Shown: positions 9,163 through 15,795 of the stretch, piece by piece
Numbering within the stretch: position 1 is the stretch's first letter
Layout of the letters: the number at the start of each line of letters is the position of its first letter
Assembly: GCF_900172215.1 (NCBI RefSeq)
Contig: NZ_FWFP01000003.1
Location: 248,001-312,000 of the forward strand
From: Ruegeria meonggei
GTDB lineage: Bacteria > Pseudomonadota > Alphaproteobacteria > Rhodobacterales > Rhodobacteraceae
Length of the DNA stretch: 64,000 nt
Direction of reading: 5' to 3'
Program-made: the position numbers and the translations under genes
The notes under the pieces: model-generated
What the model was told of the DNA's origin: nothing
The model's input: only the letters and a program-made list of their open reading frames with translations
Databases searched by the model: none

Positions 9163-9750
9163 TCAGGCCGTCACAGACCGGTGCACCATGTCCCAATACG
9201 CCTGTTCGACTTCGTCCAGCGACAACCGTCCGCCTGCCCGATACCAGGTCATCACGCCGTTCAGCATGGCAATCACGGCGAGCGTGGCGATCTTGGTGTC
9301 TGCGATGTCAAACGCGCCCGCCGCCTGCCCTTTGCGCAAAATAGCCTCCAGCGCGTTTTCATAGGTCCGGCGCAGCGCCTCAATTTGGGCGAAGTTATCG
9401 GACGACAGATTACGCAACTCCATATAGGCGATGAACACTTCGTCCGGGCGCTGCAGGTGAAAGCGTATGTGAAATCCAACAAACTGGCGCAACGCCTCGG
9501 CCGCGTCTTCGGTTTGGTCCTGATCTGCGTAGGCTGCAATCAGATCCTGCATATGTTCGTACATCAGACGGAACAGAAGGCTCTGTTTATCCGGCGTGTA
9601 ATTATAAAGCGCCCCGGCCTGCACACCGACCTCGGCTGCTATCTGGCGCATGGACACCGCCGCATACCCATGGCGTGCGAACAATGCCAACGCCGCTTCG
9701 CGGATGCGCGGGCCGGTGATGTCGGAATGAGAACCCTGAGTACGTGCCAT
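9163..9750 (-). CDS. TetR/AcrR family transcriptional regulator
   Basis: The N-terminal ~55 residues are a TetR helix-turn-helix: IREAALALFARHGYAAVSMRQIAAEVGVQAGALYNYTPDKQSLL. The C-terminal ligand-binding domain is all-helical. The ATG at 9748-9750 gives 195 residues; a GTG two codons earlier is also possible. A perfect inverted repeat lies 11 bp upstream of the start and probably mediates autorepression. The divergent neighbour is a small lipoprotein gene that could be a second target. The ligand is unknown. Confidence 0.88.
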   Translation of the reverse strand: MARTQGSHSDITGPRIREAALALFARHGYAAVSMRQIAAEVGVQAGALYNYTPDKQSLLFRLMYEHMQDLIAAYADQDQTEDAAEALRQFVGFHIRFHLQRPDEVFIAYMELRNLSSDNFAQIEALRRTYENALEAILRKGQAAGAFDIADTKIATLAVIAMLNGVMTWYRAGGRLSLDEVEQAYWDMVHRSVTA

Positions 9751-9761
9751 GGCCACACCGT

Positions 9762-9781
9762 ATCTGAACGTCTGTTCAGAT
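9762..9781. promoter_or_regulatory. Palindromic operator, probably for the adjacent TetR regulator
   Basis: ATCTGAAC (9762-9769), spacer GTCT, then GTTCAGAT (9774-9781) form a perfect 8-bp inverted repeat. It sits between the TetR start and the divergent lipoprotein gene. Position and symmetry are typical of TetR-family operators; binding is inferred. Confidence 0.65.
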
Positions 9782-9848
9782 AGAACCCCGCTTGAACCAA
9801 ATGGGCAAAAGGTGCATCACGGTTGCAATTGTCCTTGAAAGGTTGCGC

Positions 9849-10097
9849 ATGAAGCCCCTGCCTTTGCTGATCCTGTTTCTTGCCTGTGCGGGATGCACGA
9901 ATTTCCCCGAACTTGAAGGCCGGGAGCAGCCCGATGTCAAATCCGCGCGCTATCCCAAGCTTATTCCATTGCAGGAAAACCTCGGCCCCCCAATCGACCC
10001 TGTGAACGAGGCGGCAGAGGTCGAAGAAGACCTTCTTGCGCGGCGCGAGGCGCTGCAGAAGAAGTCAGAAGAATTGCAAAATGTGGAAATCGACTGA
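9849..10097 (+). CDS. Small predicted lipoprotein
   Basis: From the ATG at 9849, preceded by GAAAGG, the product is 82 residues. It starts MKPLPLLILFLACAGCTNF: a basic start, a hydrophobic run and a cysteine in a lipobox-like context (CAGC; the -3 residue is unusual). The rest is polar and ends in a charged helix (EVEEDLLARREALQKKSEEL) that may be a coiled coil. No family is recognised. It lies divergent from the TetR gene, next to the operator. Confidence 0.65.
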   Translation: MKPLPLLILFLACAGCTNFPELEGREQPDVKSARYPKLIPLQENLGPPIDPVNEAAEVEEDLLARREALQKKSEELQNVEID

Positions 10098-10225
10098 CAG
10101 CCGGCAAATTCACAGCCCCGTCCTGGACCGCGACGCATTGCACCCCTGGCCCGAACCCGGTAAGGCAGCGCTAAACGGGCGCACAGCCTGAACAACGGGA
10201 ATTCGAGCGGAAAGGAACCCACGGG

Positions 10226-11512
10226 ATGACACAGGCGCTGCGGCTGGGAATTGCGGGCTTGGGAACCGTAGGTGTGGGTGTCGTGAAAATCGTCCGCCGC
10301 CATGCCGATCTGCTGCAGGCGCGCACCGGCCGACCGATAGTGATCACTGCTGTATCAGCACGGGACGCAGCCAAAGATCGCGGCGTGAACCTGTCCGATT
10401 ACGTCTGGGAAACCGACCCGGTGGCGCTGGCTAAACGCGACGACATCGATGTGTTCGTCGAACTGATGGGCGGTGAAAACGGCCCCGCCAAAGCCTCGGT
10501 CGAGGCGGCGCTGGCCAGCGGCAAGGACGTGGTCACAGCGAACAAAGCCTTGCTGGCCATTCACGGTCAGGATCTGGCCGAACAGGCCGAAGCCACCGGT
10601 CGTGTCATCCGGTTCGAAGCTGCCGTTGCGGGTGGAATCCCGGTGATCAAATCCCTGACCGAAGGGCTGGCCGGTAACGAGATCACGCGCGTCATGGGCG
10701 TGATGAATGGCACCTGTAATTACATCCTGACCCGGATGCAGTCACAGGAGCTAGGTTACAACGCGCTGTTCGAGGAATGTGCGCAGCTGGGATATCTGGA
10801 AGCTGACCCCAACCTGGACGTGGGCGGGATCGACGCAGCGCATAAGCTGGCACTACTGTCCTCGATTGCTTTTGGCACCAAACCGAATTTCGACGGAATA
10901 CAGATCGAGGGCATTCAGCACATCAGCCTGGATGACATTCATCAGGCCGCCGACATGGGTTATCGGATCAAACTGCTGGGCGTGGCGCAAAGATCCGCGC
11001 GCGGTCTTGAACAACGCATGCAACCCTGTCTGGTGCCCAGTGCATCCGCCCTGGGTCAGTTGGAAGGCGGCACCAACATGGTCGTGATCGAAGGCGACGC
11101 GGTTGATCAGGTTGTCTTGCGCGGTCCCGGCGCGGGCGAAGGCCCAACTGCCAGTGCGGTGATGGGCGATGTATGCGATCTGGCCCGAGGGCTGCAAATC
11201 TCGACCTTTGGCCGCCCTGCGACTTCTCTGCAAGAGGCGACCCCGGCTATAACCGGCCTGCCAGCCCCCTATTACCTGCGTCTTGCCCTGTTCGACAAAC
11301 CCGGAGCGCTGGCCAAAGTGGCTGCAATTCTGGGCGACGCTGGTGTGTCGATCGACAGGATGCGCCAATACGGCCACTCGGAAAGCACCGCGCCTGTTTT
11401 GATCGTTACACACAAGACGACACGCGCCACATTGGACGTTGCCCTGGAAGGGTTCCGCGCGACCGATGTGGTTTCCGGCGAACCTGTTGCATTGCGGATT
11501 GAAGAGGTTTGA
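10226..11512 (+). CDS. hom: Homoserine dehydrogenase
   Basis: The 428-residue enzyme reduces aspartate semialdehyde to homoserine for threonine and methionine synthesis. The Rossmann motif GIAGLGTVGVGVV is at residues 8-20. The catalytic domain includes GVMNGTCNYILT and EADPNLDVGGIDAAHKLALL. An ACT domain occupies the last ~80 residues (YYLRLALFDKPGALAKVAAIL), implying amino-acid feedback control. AAAGGA just upstream supports the ATG. glpX follows after ~70 bp. The 128-bp gap before it was checked for a riboswitch; none was recognised. Confidence 0.96.
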   Translation: MTQALRLGIAGLGTVGVGVVKIVRRHADLLQARTGRPIVITAVSARDAAKDRGVNLSDYVWETDPVALAKRDDIDVFVELMGGENGPAKASVEAALASGKDVVTANKALLAIHGQDLAEQAEATGRVIRFEAAVAGGIPVIKSLTEGLAGNEITRVMGVMNGTCNYILTRMQSQELGYNALFEECAQLGYLEADPNLDVGGIDAAHKLALLSSIAFGTKPNFDGIQIEGIQHISLDDIHQAADMGYRIKLLGVAQRSARGLEQRMQPCLVPSASALGQLEGGTNMVVIEGDAVDQVVLRGPGAGEGPTASAVMGDVCDLARGLQISTFGRPATSLQEATPAITGLPAPYYLRLALFDKPGALAKVAAILGDAGVSIDRMRQYGHSESTAPVLIVTHKTTRATLDVALEGFRATDVVSGEPVALRIEEV

Positions 11513-11581
11513 CTCTTGCAGCCTGCCCAAGGCGCAGGCTATGCCGAACACAACGCCTTTACTGACCTGAGGATACCCAAG

Positions 11582-12565
11582 ATGAGTGCTGCCAAAACCG
11601 ATTTCAACGACCGCCTGCTGTCTCTGGGGCTTGCCCGGGTTGCCGAACAGGCCGCTCTTGCGTCTGCCTCGCTGGTTGGGCGTGGTGATGAAAAAGCCGC
11701 CGATCAGGCCGCGGTGAATGCCATGCGCGAACAGCTGAACCTGCTGGACATCGCGGGTGTCGTGGTCATCGGTGAGGGCGAGCGTGACGAAGCGCCGATG
11801 CTGTTCATTGGCGAAGAGGTTGGCACCGGCAACGGCCCCGGCGTGGATATCGCACTGGATCCGCTGGAAGGCACCACGCTGACCGCCAAGGACATGCCCA
11901 ACGCGTTGACCGTGATCGCCATGGGCCCCCGCGGTTCAATGCTGCACGCGCCCGACGTCTATATGGACAAGCTGGCTGTTGGGCCGGGTTATCCCGAGGG
12001 TGTCGTCAATCTGGACATGACCCCGCGCGAGCGTGTCGAAGCGCTGGCCAAGGCCAAGAACTGCACCCCTGCTGACATCACTGTCTGCATTCTGGAACGT
12101 CCTCGTCACGAAGCGATGATTGCCGAAGTGCGCGAAACCGGTGCCTCGATCCGTCTGATCACCGATGGCGACGTAGCTGGTGTCATGCACTGCGCCGAAA
12201 GCGAAGTGACCGGCATCGACATGTATATGGGCCAGGGTGGCGCCCCCGAGGGCGTTCTGGCCGCAGCGGCTTTGAAATGCATGGGCGGTCAGATCTATGG
12301 TCGGCTGCTGTTCCGCAACGATGACGAACGCGGCCGCGCCGCCAAAGCCGGCATTGCCGATCTGGACCGCGTCTATGACCGCGATGAGATGGTGACGGCG
12401 GACGTGATCTTTGCTGCGACCGGCGTCACCGGCGGCTCTCTGCTGCCGCGCATCAAGCGCGAGCCAGGCTGGGTTGAGACAACAACGCTGCTGATGCGTT
12501 CGAAAACCGGTTCGGTACGCCGCATGTCCTATCGTACACCGACATGGCCGCACGACGACGCATGA
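11582..12565 (+). CDS. glpX: Class II fructose-1,6-bisphosphatase
   Basis: The 327-residue GlpX-type enzyme hydrolyses fructose 1,6-bisphosphate to fructose 6-phosphate in gluconeogenesis. Metal and phosphate motifs are visible: VVIGEGERDEAPMLFIGEEVG (about 61-81) and DIALDPLEGTTL (about 89-100). The ATG at 11582 matches the conserved N-terminus (FNDRLLSLGLARVAEQAAL); a longer reading from 11516 adds residues unlike the family. The hom-glpX-recJ order is common in Rhodobacterales as far as I recall. A hairpin follows the stop. Confidence 0.95.
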   Translation: MSAAKTDFNDRLLSLGLARVAEQAALASASLVGRGDEKAADQAAVNAMREQLNLLDIAGVVVIGEGERDEAPMLFIGEEVGTGNGPGVDIALDPLEGTTLTAKDMPNALTVIAMGPRGSMLHAPDVYMDKLAVGPGYPEGVVNLDMTPRERVEALAKAKNCTPADITVCILERPRHEAMIAEVRETGASIRLITDGDVAGVMHCAESEVTGIDMYMGQGGAPEGVLAAAALKCMGGQIYGRLLFRNDDERGRAAKAGIADLDRVYDRDEMVTADVIFAATGVTGGSLLPRIKREPGWVETTTLLMRSKTGSVRRMSYRTPTWPHDDA

Positions 12566-12572
12566 CAGCTTG

Positions 12573-12600
12573 CGCCGATGCCTTCGGCGAGAGTATTTGT
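12573..12600 (+). terminator. Hairpin with trailing T-rich motif after glpX
   Basis: CGCCGA (12573-12578), loop TGCCT, TCGGCG (12584-12589) is followed by AGAGTATTTGT. The stem, the UUCG-like turn and the following T-run resemble an intrinsic terminator. From memory, similar 'GAGTATTT...AAGATGAAG' tails are frequent after genes in Rhodobacteraceae. Confidence 0.5.
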
Positions 12601-12611
12601 CAAAGATGAAG

Positions 12612-12637
12612 AGGCCGGGTCCGAGAGGGTCCGGCCT
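12612..12637 (+). repeat. Second inverted repeat in the glpX-recJ gap
   Basis: AGGCCGG (12612-12618) and CCGGCCT (12631-12637) form a perfect 7-bp stem with a 12-base loop. No T-tract follows. It could strengthen termination after glpX or shape the recJ leader. Confidence 0.3.
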
Positions 12638-12657
12638 TGGCACATAAGAGGCAAGGT

Positions 12658-14400
12658 ATGAGCTTTCTAGGGGTTGAACAGTCATTGTCCGGGCGGCGCT
12701 GGGTCGGCCCTACAGCCGACGTGGAACGCGCCACCGAAATGCTGGTGCAACAGGCTGGCCTGCCCCGCGCGGTCTGTCAGGTGCTGGCCCGGCGTGGCGT
12801 CCCGGCGATGGAAGCACCGGGGTTTCTGGATCCCAAACTGAAAGAACTGCTGCCAGACCCGCGCTCTATGCGGGATATGGAAACGGCCGCCAAACGATTC
12901 CTGGCGGCGGTCAAAGCCCGGCAGAGGATCGCCGTTTTTGCAGATTATGACGTTGATGGCGGCAGCTCGGCCGCCTTGCTGCTGGTCTGGTTGCGGCAGA
13001 TGGGCTTGAAGGCCACGCTCTATGTCCCTGACAGGATCGACGAAGGATATGGACCTAATGTACCAGCCATGCAGGCTTTGGCTGCAAATCATGACCTGAT
13101 CATCTGCGTCGATTGCGGCACACTCAGCCACGAACCTATTGCCGCTGCTAAAGACGCCGATGTCATCGTCCTGGATCACCATCTGGGTGGTGAGACATTG
13201 CCTGATTGTGTCGCTGTGGTGAACCCGAACCGGCAGGATGAAAGCGGCGACCTGGGTTATCTCTGCGCCGCCGGTGTTGTGTTCCTGATGCTGGTCGAAG
13301 CCGGGCGGCAGTTGCGTGAGGCCGGCGCCGAAAGCCCCGACCTGATTTCCCTGCTCGATCTGGTGGCCCTGGCAACCGTCGCCGACGTCGCCCCCCTGAT
13401 CGGCGCAAACCGGGCACTGGTGAGACAGGGGTTGAAGGTCATGGCCCAAAGGCAAAGGCCGGGTCTGGTGGCACTGTCCGACGTGGCGCGGATGGATGCA
13501 GCGCCAAACAGTTATCACCTGGGGTTCCTGCTTGGGCCACGGGTGAATGCAGGTGGCAGGATTGGCCAGGCCGATTTGGGCGCACGCCTGCTCAGCACCG
13601 ACTCGATAACCGAGGCCGAGGCTCTATCGCAACGGCTGGACGAGCTGAACACCGAGCGTCGCGATATCGAAAACGCGGTCCGCGCAGCCGCGCTGGATCA
13701 GGCCGAAGACCGCGGTCTGGACGCGCCCCTGGTTTGGGCAGCGGGTGAAGGCTGGCACCCCGGCGTCGTCGGTATTGTCGCGTCGCGACTGAAGGAAAAC
13801 GCCAACCGTCCCGCAATTGTCATCGGCTTTGACGGGGATGAGGGCAAAGGATCAGGCCGGTCGATATCCGGCGTCGATTTGGGGGCCTCAATCCAGAAGC
13901 TGGCAGCCGAAGGACTGTTGGTCAAAGGCGGCGGCCACAAGATGGCGGCGGGCCTGACCGTGATGCGCGACCAGTTGGAACCAGCGATGGCGCGGCTAAG
14001 TGAATTGCTGGCCAAACAGGGCGCGGGTGACGGCGGCCCAGCCGACCTGAAACTGGACGGCACGCTGATGCCGGGTGCGGCCACGGTGGATCTGATCGAA
14101 GAGATCGAAAAGGCAGGTCCGTTTGGGGCCAGTGCCCCTGCCCCGCGCTATGCCCTGCCCGATCTGCAGGTTCGGTTTGCAAAACGTGTCGGTGAAACCC
14201 ATCTGAAACTGTCCCTGTCCGACGGCATGGGCGGTGGATTGGACGCCATCGCCTTTGGGGCCTTTGATGGCCCGATGGGTGACAAGCTGTCCAATCACGG
14301 CGGTGCGCGGTTCCATTTTGCCGGGCGGCTTGAGGTCAACACCTGGGGTGGCCGACAGAGCGTGCAGCTGAGGCTTGAGGACGCCGCCGAGGCAAATTGA
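12658..14400 (+). CDS. recJ: Single-stranded-DNA-specific exonuclease RecJ
   Basis: The 580-residue protein is a DHH-family 5'-3' ssDNA exonuclease used in recombination and mismatch repair. Motif I is DYDVDG (residues 96-101) and motif III is the DHH triad at 173-175. CVDCGT (150-155) replaces the more usual ...DxG motif. The DHHA1 domain shows GGGHKMAAGL, followed by the C-terminal OB fold. The ATG at 12658 is preferred over a TTG at 12637 because a GAGGCAAGG sequence precedes it. Length is normal. Confidence 0.95.
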   Translation: MSFLGVEQSLSGRRWVGPTADVERATEMLVQQAGLPRAVCQVLARRGVPAMEAPGFLDPKLKELLPDPRSMRDMETAAKRFLAAVKARQRIAVFADYDVDGGSSAALLLVWLRQMGLKATLYVPDRIDEGYGPNVPAMQALAANHDLIICVDCGTLSHEPIAAAKDADVIVLDHHLGGETLPDCVAVVNPNRQDESGDLGYLCAAGVVFLMLVEAGRQLREAGAESPDLISLLDLVALATVADVAPLIGANRALVRQGLKVMAQRQRPGLVALSDVARMDAAPNSYHLGFLLGPRVNAGGRIGQADLGARLLSTDSITEAEALSQRLDELNTERRDIENAVRAAALDQAEDRGLDAPLVWAAGEGWHPGVVGIVASRLKENANRPAIVIGFDGDEGKGSGRSISGVDLGASIQKLAAEGLLVKGGGHKMAAGLTVMRDQLEPAMARLSELLAKQGAGDGGPADLKLDGTLMPGAATVDLIEEIEKAGPFGASAPAPRYALPDLQVRFAKRVGETHLKLSLSDGMGGGLDAIAFGAFDGPMGDKLSNHGGARFHFAGRLEVNTWGGRQSVQLRLEDAAEAN

Positions 14401-14499
14401 TCGCGGTTTCAGAGCCTCCAAAAAACTTTCACATCCCTGCGTTTTTCGGCTTGCGGGGGTGCTAGGTAAACCGTAAAAGGCCCTCCACAAGCCAGCTGT

Positions 14500-14574
14500 G
14501 GCCCGTTCGTCTATCGGTTAGGACGCCAGGTTTTCAACCTGGAAAGAGGGGTTCGATTCCCCTACGGGCTACCA
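14500..14574 (+). tRNA. tRNA-Glu (anticodon TTC), copy 1
   Basis: Acceptor strand GGCCCGT pairs with ACGGGCT (14564-14570), followed by an encoded CCA (14572-14574). The anticodon stem CCAGG/CCTGG encloses the loop TTTTCAA with anticodon TTC at 14533-14535. The T-arm GAGGGGTTCGATTCCCC is intact. An identical gene lies 146 bp downstream; identity covers 78 bp (14497-14574 and 14643-14720). Confidence 0.97.
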
Positions 14575-14643
14575 GCTTGAATTTTCGCCTATTTTCCAAT
14601 AGGTTAGCTGTGGCTAACCTTGGGATTTCGTAGGTTAGCCAGT
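14575..14643. other. Spacer between the two tRNA-Glu copies
   Basis: This short AT-rich segment contains GGTTAGC (14602-14608) and its reverse complement GCTAACC (14613-14619), plus GGTTAGCCA (14633-14641). The same nonamer occurs twice near the right end of the adjacent AT-rich insert. The spacer is probably a leftover of an insertion or duplication event. Confidence 0.5.
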
Positions 14644-14645
14644 GT

Positions 14646-14720
14646 GGCCCGTTCGTCTATCGGTTAGGACGCCAGGTTTTCAACCTGGAAAGAGGGGTTC
14701 GATTCCCCTACGGGCTACCA
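14646..14720 (+). tRNA. tRNA-Glu (anticodon TTC), copy 2
   Basis: Identical in all 75 positions to copy 1, including the encoded CCA, with anticodon TTC at 14679-14681. A T-run (14721-14726) follows. Its 3' end is repeated at 15769-15785, so this copy is probably the functional tRNA at the left end (attL) of a small insertion. Confidence 0.97.
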
Positions 14721-14754
14721 TTTTTTACTTTAAAAACAATAACTTACACTCCAA

Positions 14755-15618
14755 TCACTCCAATTCTGGACCAGCAATGCCATCCGGGAATTGCATTTCA
14801 AAAATATCAGTTGTCCGTTTTATGTATTGTCTAATGAATCCAAATGTCTCAGCCGAAATATCTCGTTTTTCCCAAATCTCTTTGCTTCGTTTGGACACGT
14901 CATCGACAAGCTGGACGAGCTTGCTTCGATCACTGTCATTAAGTGACAGTTTGGCAAGCAAACTATTCGCCTTAGTACGTATATTTTTGCAGTCGTCACT
15001 TTGGTTGAATACTTCTGAGATCATAGAGATTTGGTAACTTGCTAATGCTTGCTCCAGCTCCAGTATCTTGGCAGAGTTTTCTTCGCCAGTTGACGCCTGC
15101 TTTAGTGCGGTTATGGCCTTATTGTAGTCCACCATGTACGCGCCTAAAACTTCTGTTAGAGCATTCGTAAAAACAGCCAATAGATCGCGCGATGCCATGC
15201 TCAGATATGGCGCTGCAATCTCATTGATAACCTTTTCATCAAAACTCTGAGACTCGAGTTCTTGGATTATTCTCTTGTACATGCCGTGCTCTTCATCCTT
15301 GGGCATCCCTCCCCACCTTCCAGAGTAGGCAAGCGAGAATACAGTGTGTCTAGACTGAGCTTCGGTAATCCTCTTTAGTCGCTTCATTAAGTCGTCTGCT
15401 TCCGCCAAACGCTTTTGAAGTTTGGCCTGCATCCCAAGTACTTGGATACTCTCCAAATCTGGCAGTATTCGGAAAAGCAACAGGCCGAATGCTATCGCGG
15501 CTGCTGTGCCCGCTGAGGCAGTTCTATCAGACCACAAATGCCAAAACATGATTGCAAACGCGGCCATGGACAGAAACGGCAACAGGAACTGTACCCATTT
15601 AGGTAAGGGACTTTCCAT
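14755..15618 (-). CDS. Unknown membrane protein with coiled coil, cargo of the tRNA-flanked insert
   Basis: The 287-residue protein has two adjacent hydrophobic segments (about 8-26 and 36-52). A charged amphipathic stretch (QAKLQKRLAEADDLMKRLKR, about 63-83) suggests a coiled coil. The rest is a ~200-residue soluble, mostly helical domain without recognised catalytic motifs. I do not recognise the family. Codon use is AT-rich compared with neighbours, consistent with transfer. It is the only gene in the insert, so if the element confers anything it is through this protein; stress, defence or immunity roles are speculation. Confidence 0.7.
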   Translation of the reverse strand: MESPLPKWVQFLLPFLSMAAFAIMFWHLWSDRTASAGTAAAIAFGLLLFRILPDLESIQVLGMQAKLQKRLAEADDLMKRLKRITEAQSRHTVFSLAYSGRWGGMPKDEEHGMYKRIIQELESQSFDEKVINEIAAPYLSMASRDLLAVFTNALTEVLGAYMVDYNKAITALKQASTGEENSAKILELEQALASYQISMISEVFNQSDDCKNIRTKANSLLAKLSLNDSDRSKLVQLVDDVSKRSKEIWEKRDISAETFGFIRQYIKRTTDIFEMQFPDGIAGPELE

Positions 15619-15673
15619 GGGAGTACTTTCTCTCTTTCATAAGTAAAATGGAAATTATTCCCTACCTATGGCA

Positions 15674-15735
15674 GGTTAGCCATTTGCATGAAATCTTTTA
15701 GGCGCCGATGGGCGCAAATAGGATTTGGTTAGCCA
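15674..15735 (+). repeat. Two GGTTAGCCA repeats near the right end of the insert
   Basis: GGTTAGCCA occurs at 15674-15682 and 15727-15735, and again at 14633-14641 between the tRNA copies. Two of the three copies follow a GGATTT by 0-5 bases. Short direct repeats near an att site often bind integrase or excisionase; here that is inference. Confidence 0.4.
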
Positions 15736-15768
15736 TCGTAAGTATATGATTTAAATGGCAATCCATCT

Positions 15769-15785
15769 TTCCCCTACGGGCTACC
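15769..15785 (+). repeat. Partial copy of tRNA-Glu 3' end (attR candidate)
   Basis: The 17 bases TTCCCCTACGGGCTACC match the T-arm/acceptor end of both tRNA-Glu genes (for example 14704-14720, less the final A). The rest of the tRNA is absent. A T-run follows, as it does after copy 2. This is the typical right-end scar of integration at a tRNA gene. Confidence 0.75.
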
Positions 15786-15795
15786 TTTTTCTGCA

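Larger units (their letters stand above)
14721..15785. mobile_element. Candidate minimal tRNA-Glu-targeted insertion (about 1.05 kb)
   Basis: The segment starts right after tRNA-Glu copy 2 and ends with a 17-bp repeat of that gene's 3' end (15769-15785). This is the expected layout for site-specific integration into a tRNA gene. It is clearly AT-richer than its flanks: in 14761-14820 only 25 of 60 bases are G or C. It carries one complete gene and no integrase. It may be a deletion remnant or a non-autonomous element. Direct GGTTAGCCA repeats occur at its right end. Confidence 0.6.

Noticed and set aside
9181..9783. 200-residue ORF opposite the TetR gene
   Set aside because: Antisense shadow of a well-supported TetR gene; no ribosome-binding site or recognisable motif.
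10098..10225. Possible SAM-type riboswitch upstream of hom
   Set aside because: The leader has no recognisable SAM-II or related core or pseudoknot pattern by eye.
11516..11581. N-terminal extension of GlpX
   Set aside because: The added residues do not resemble the family and the ATG at 11582 begins the conserved sequence.
14721..15768. Search for an integrase or transposase remnant in the tRNA-flanked insert
   Set aside because: Neither strand shows recombinase motifs; only the 287-residue membrane protein gene is open.
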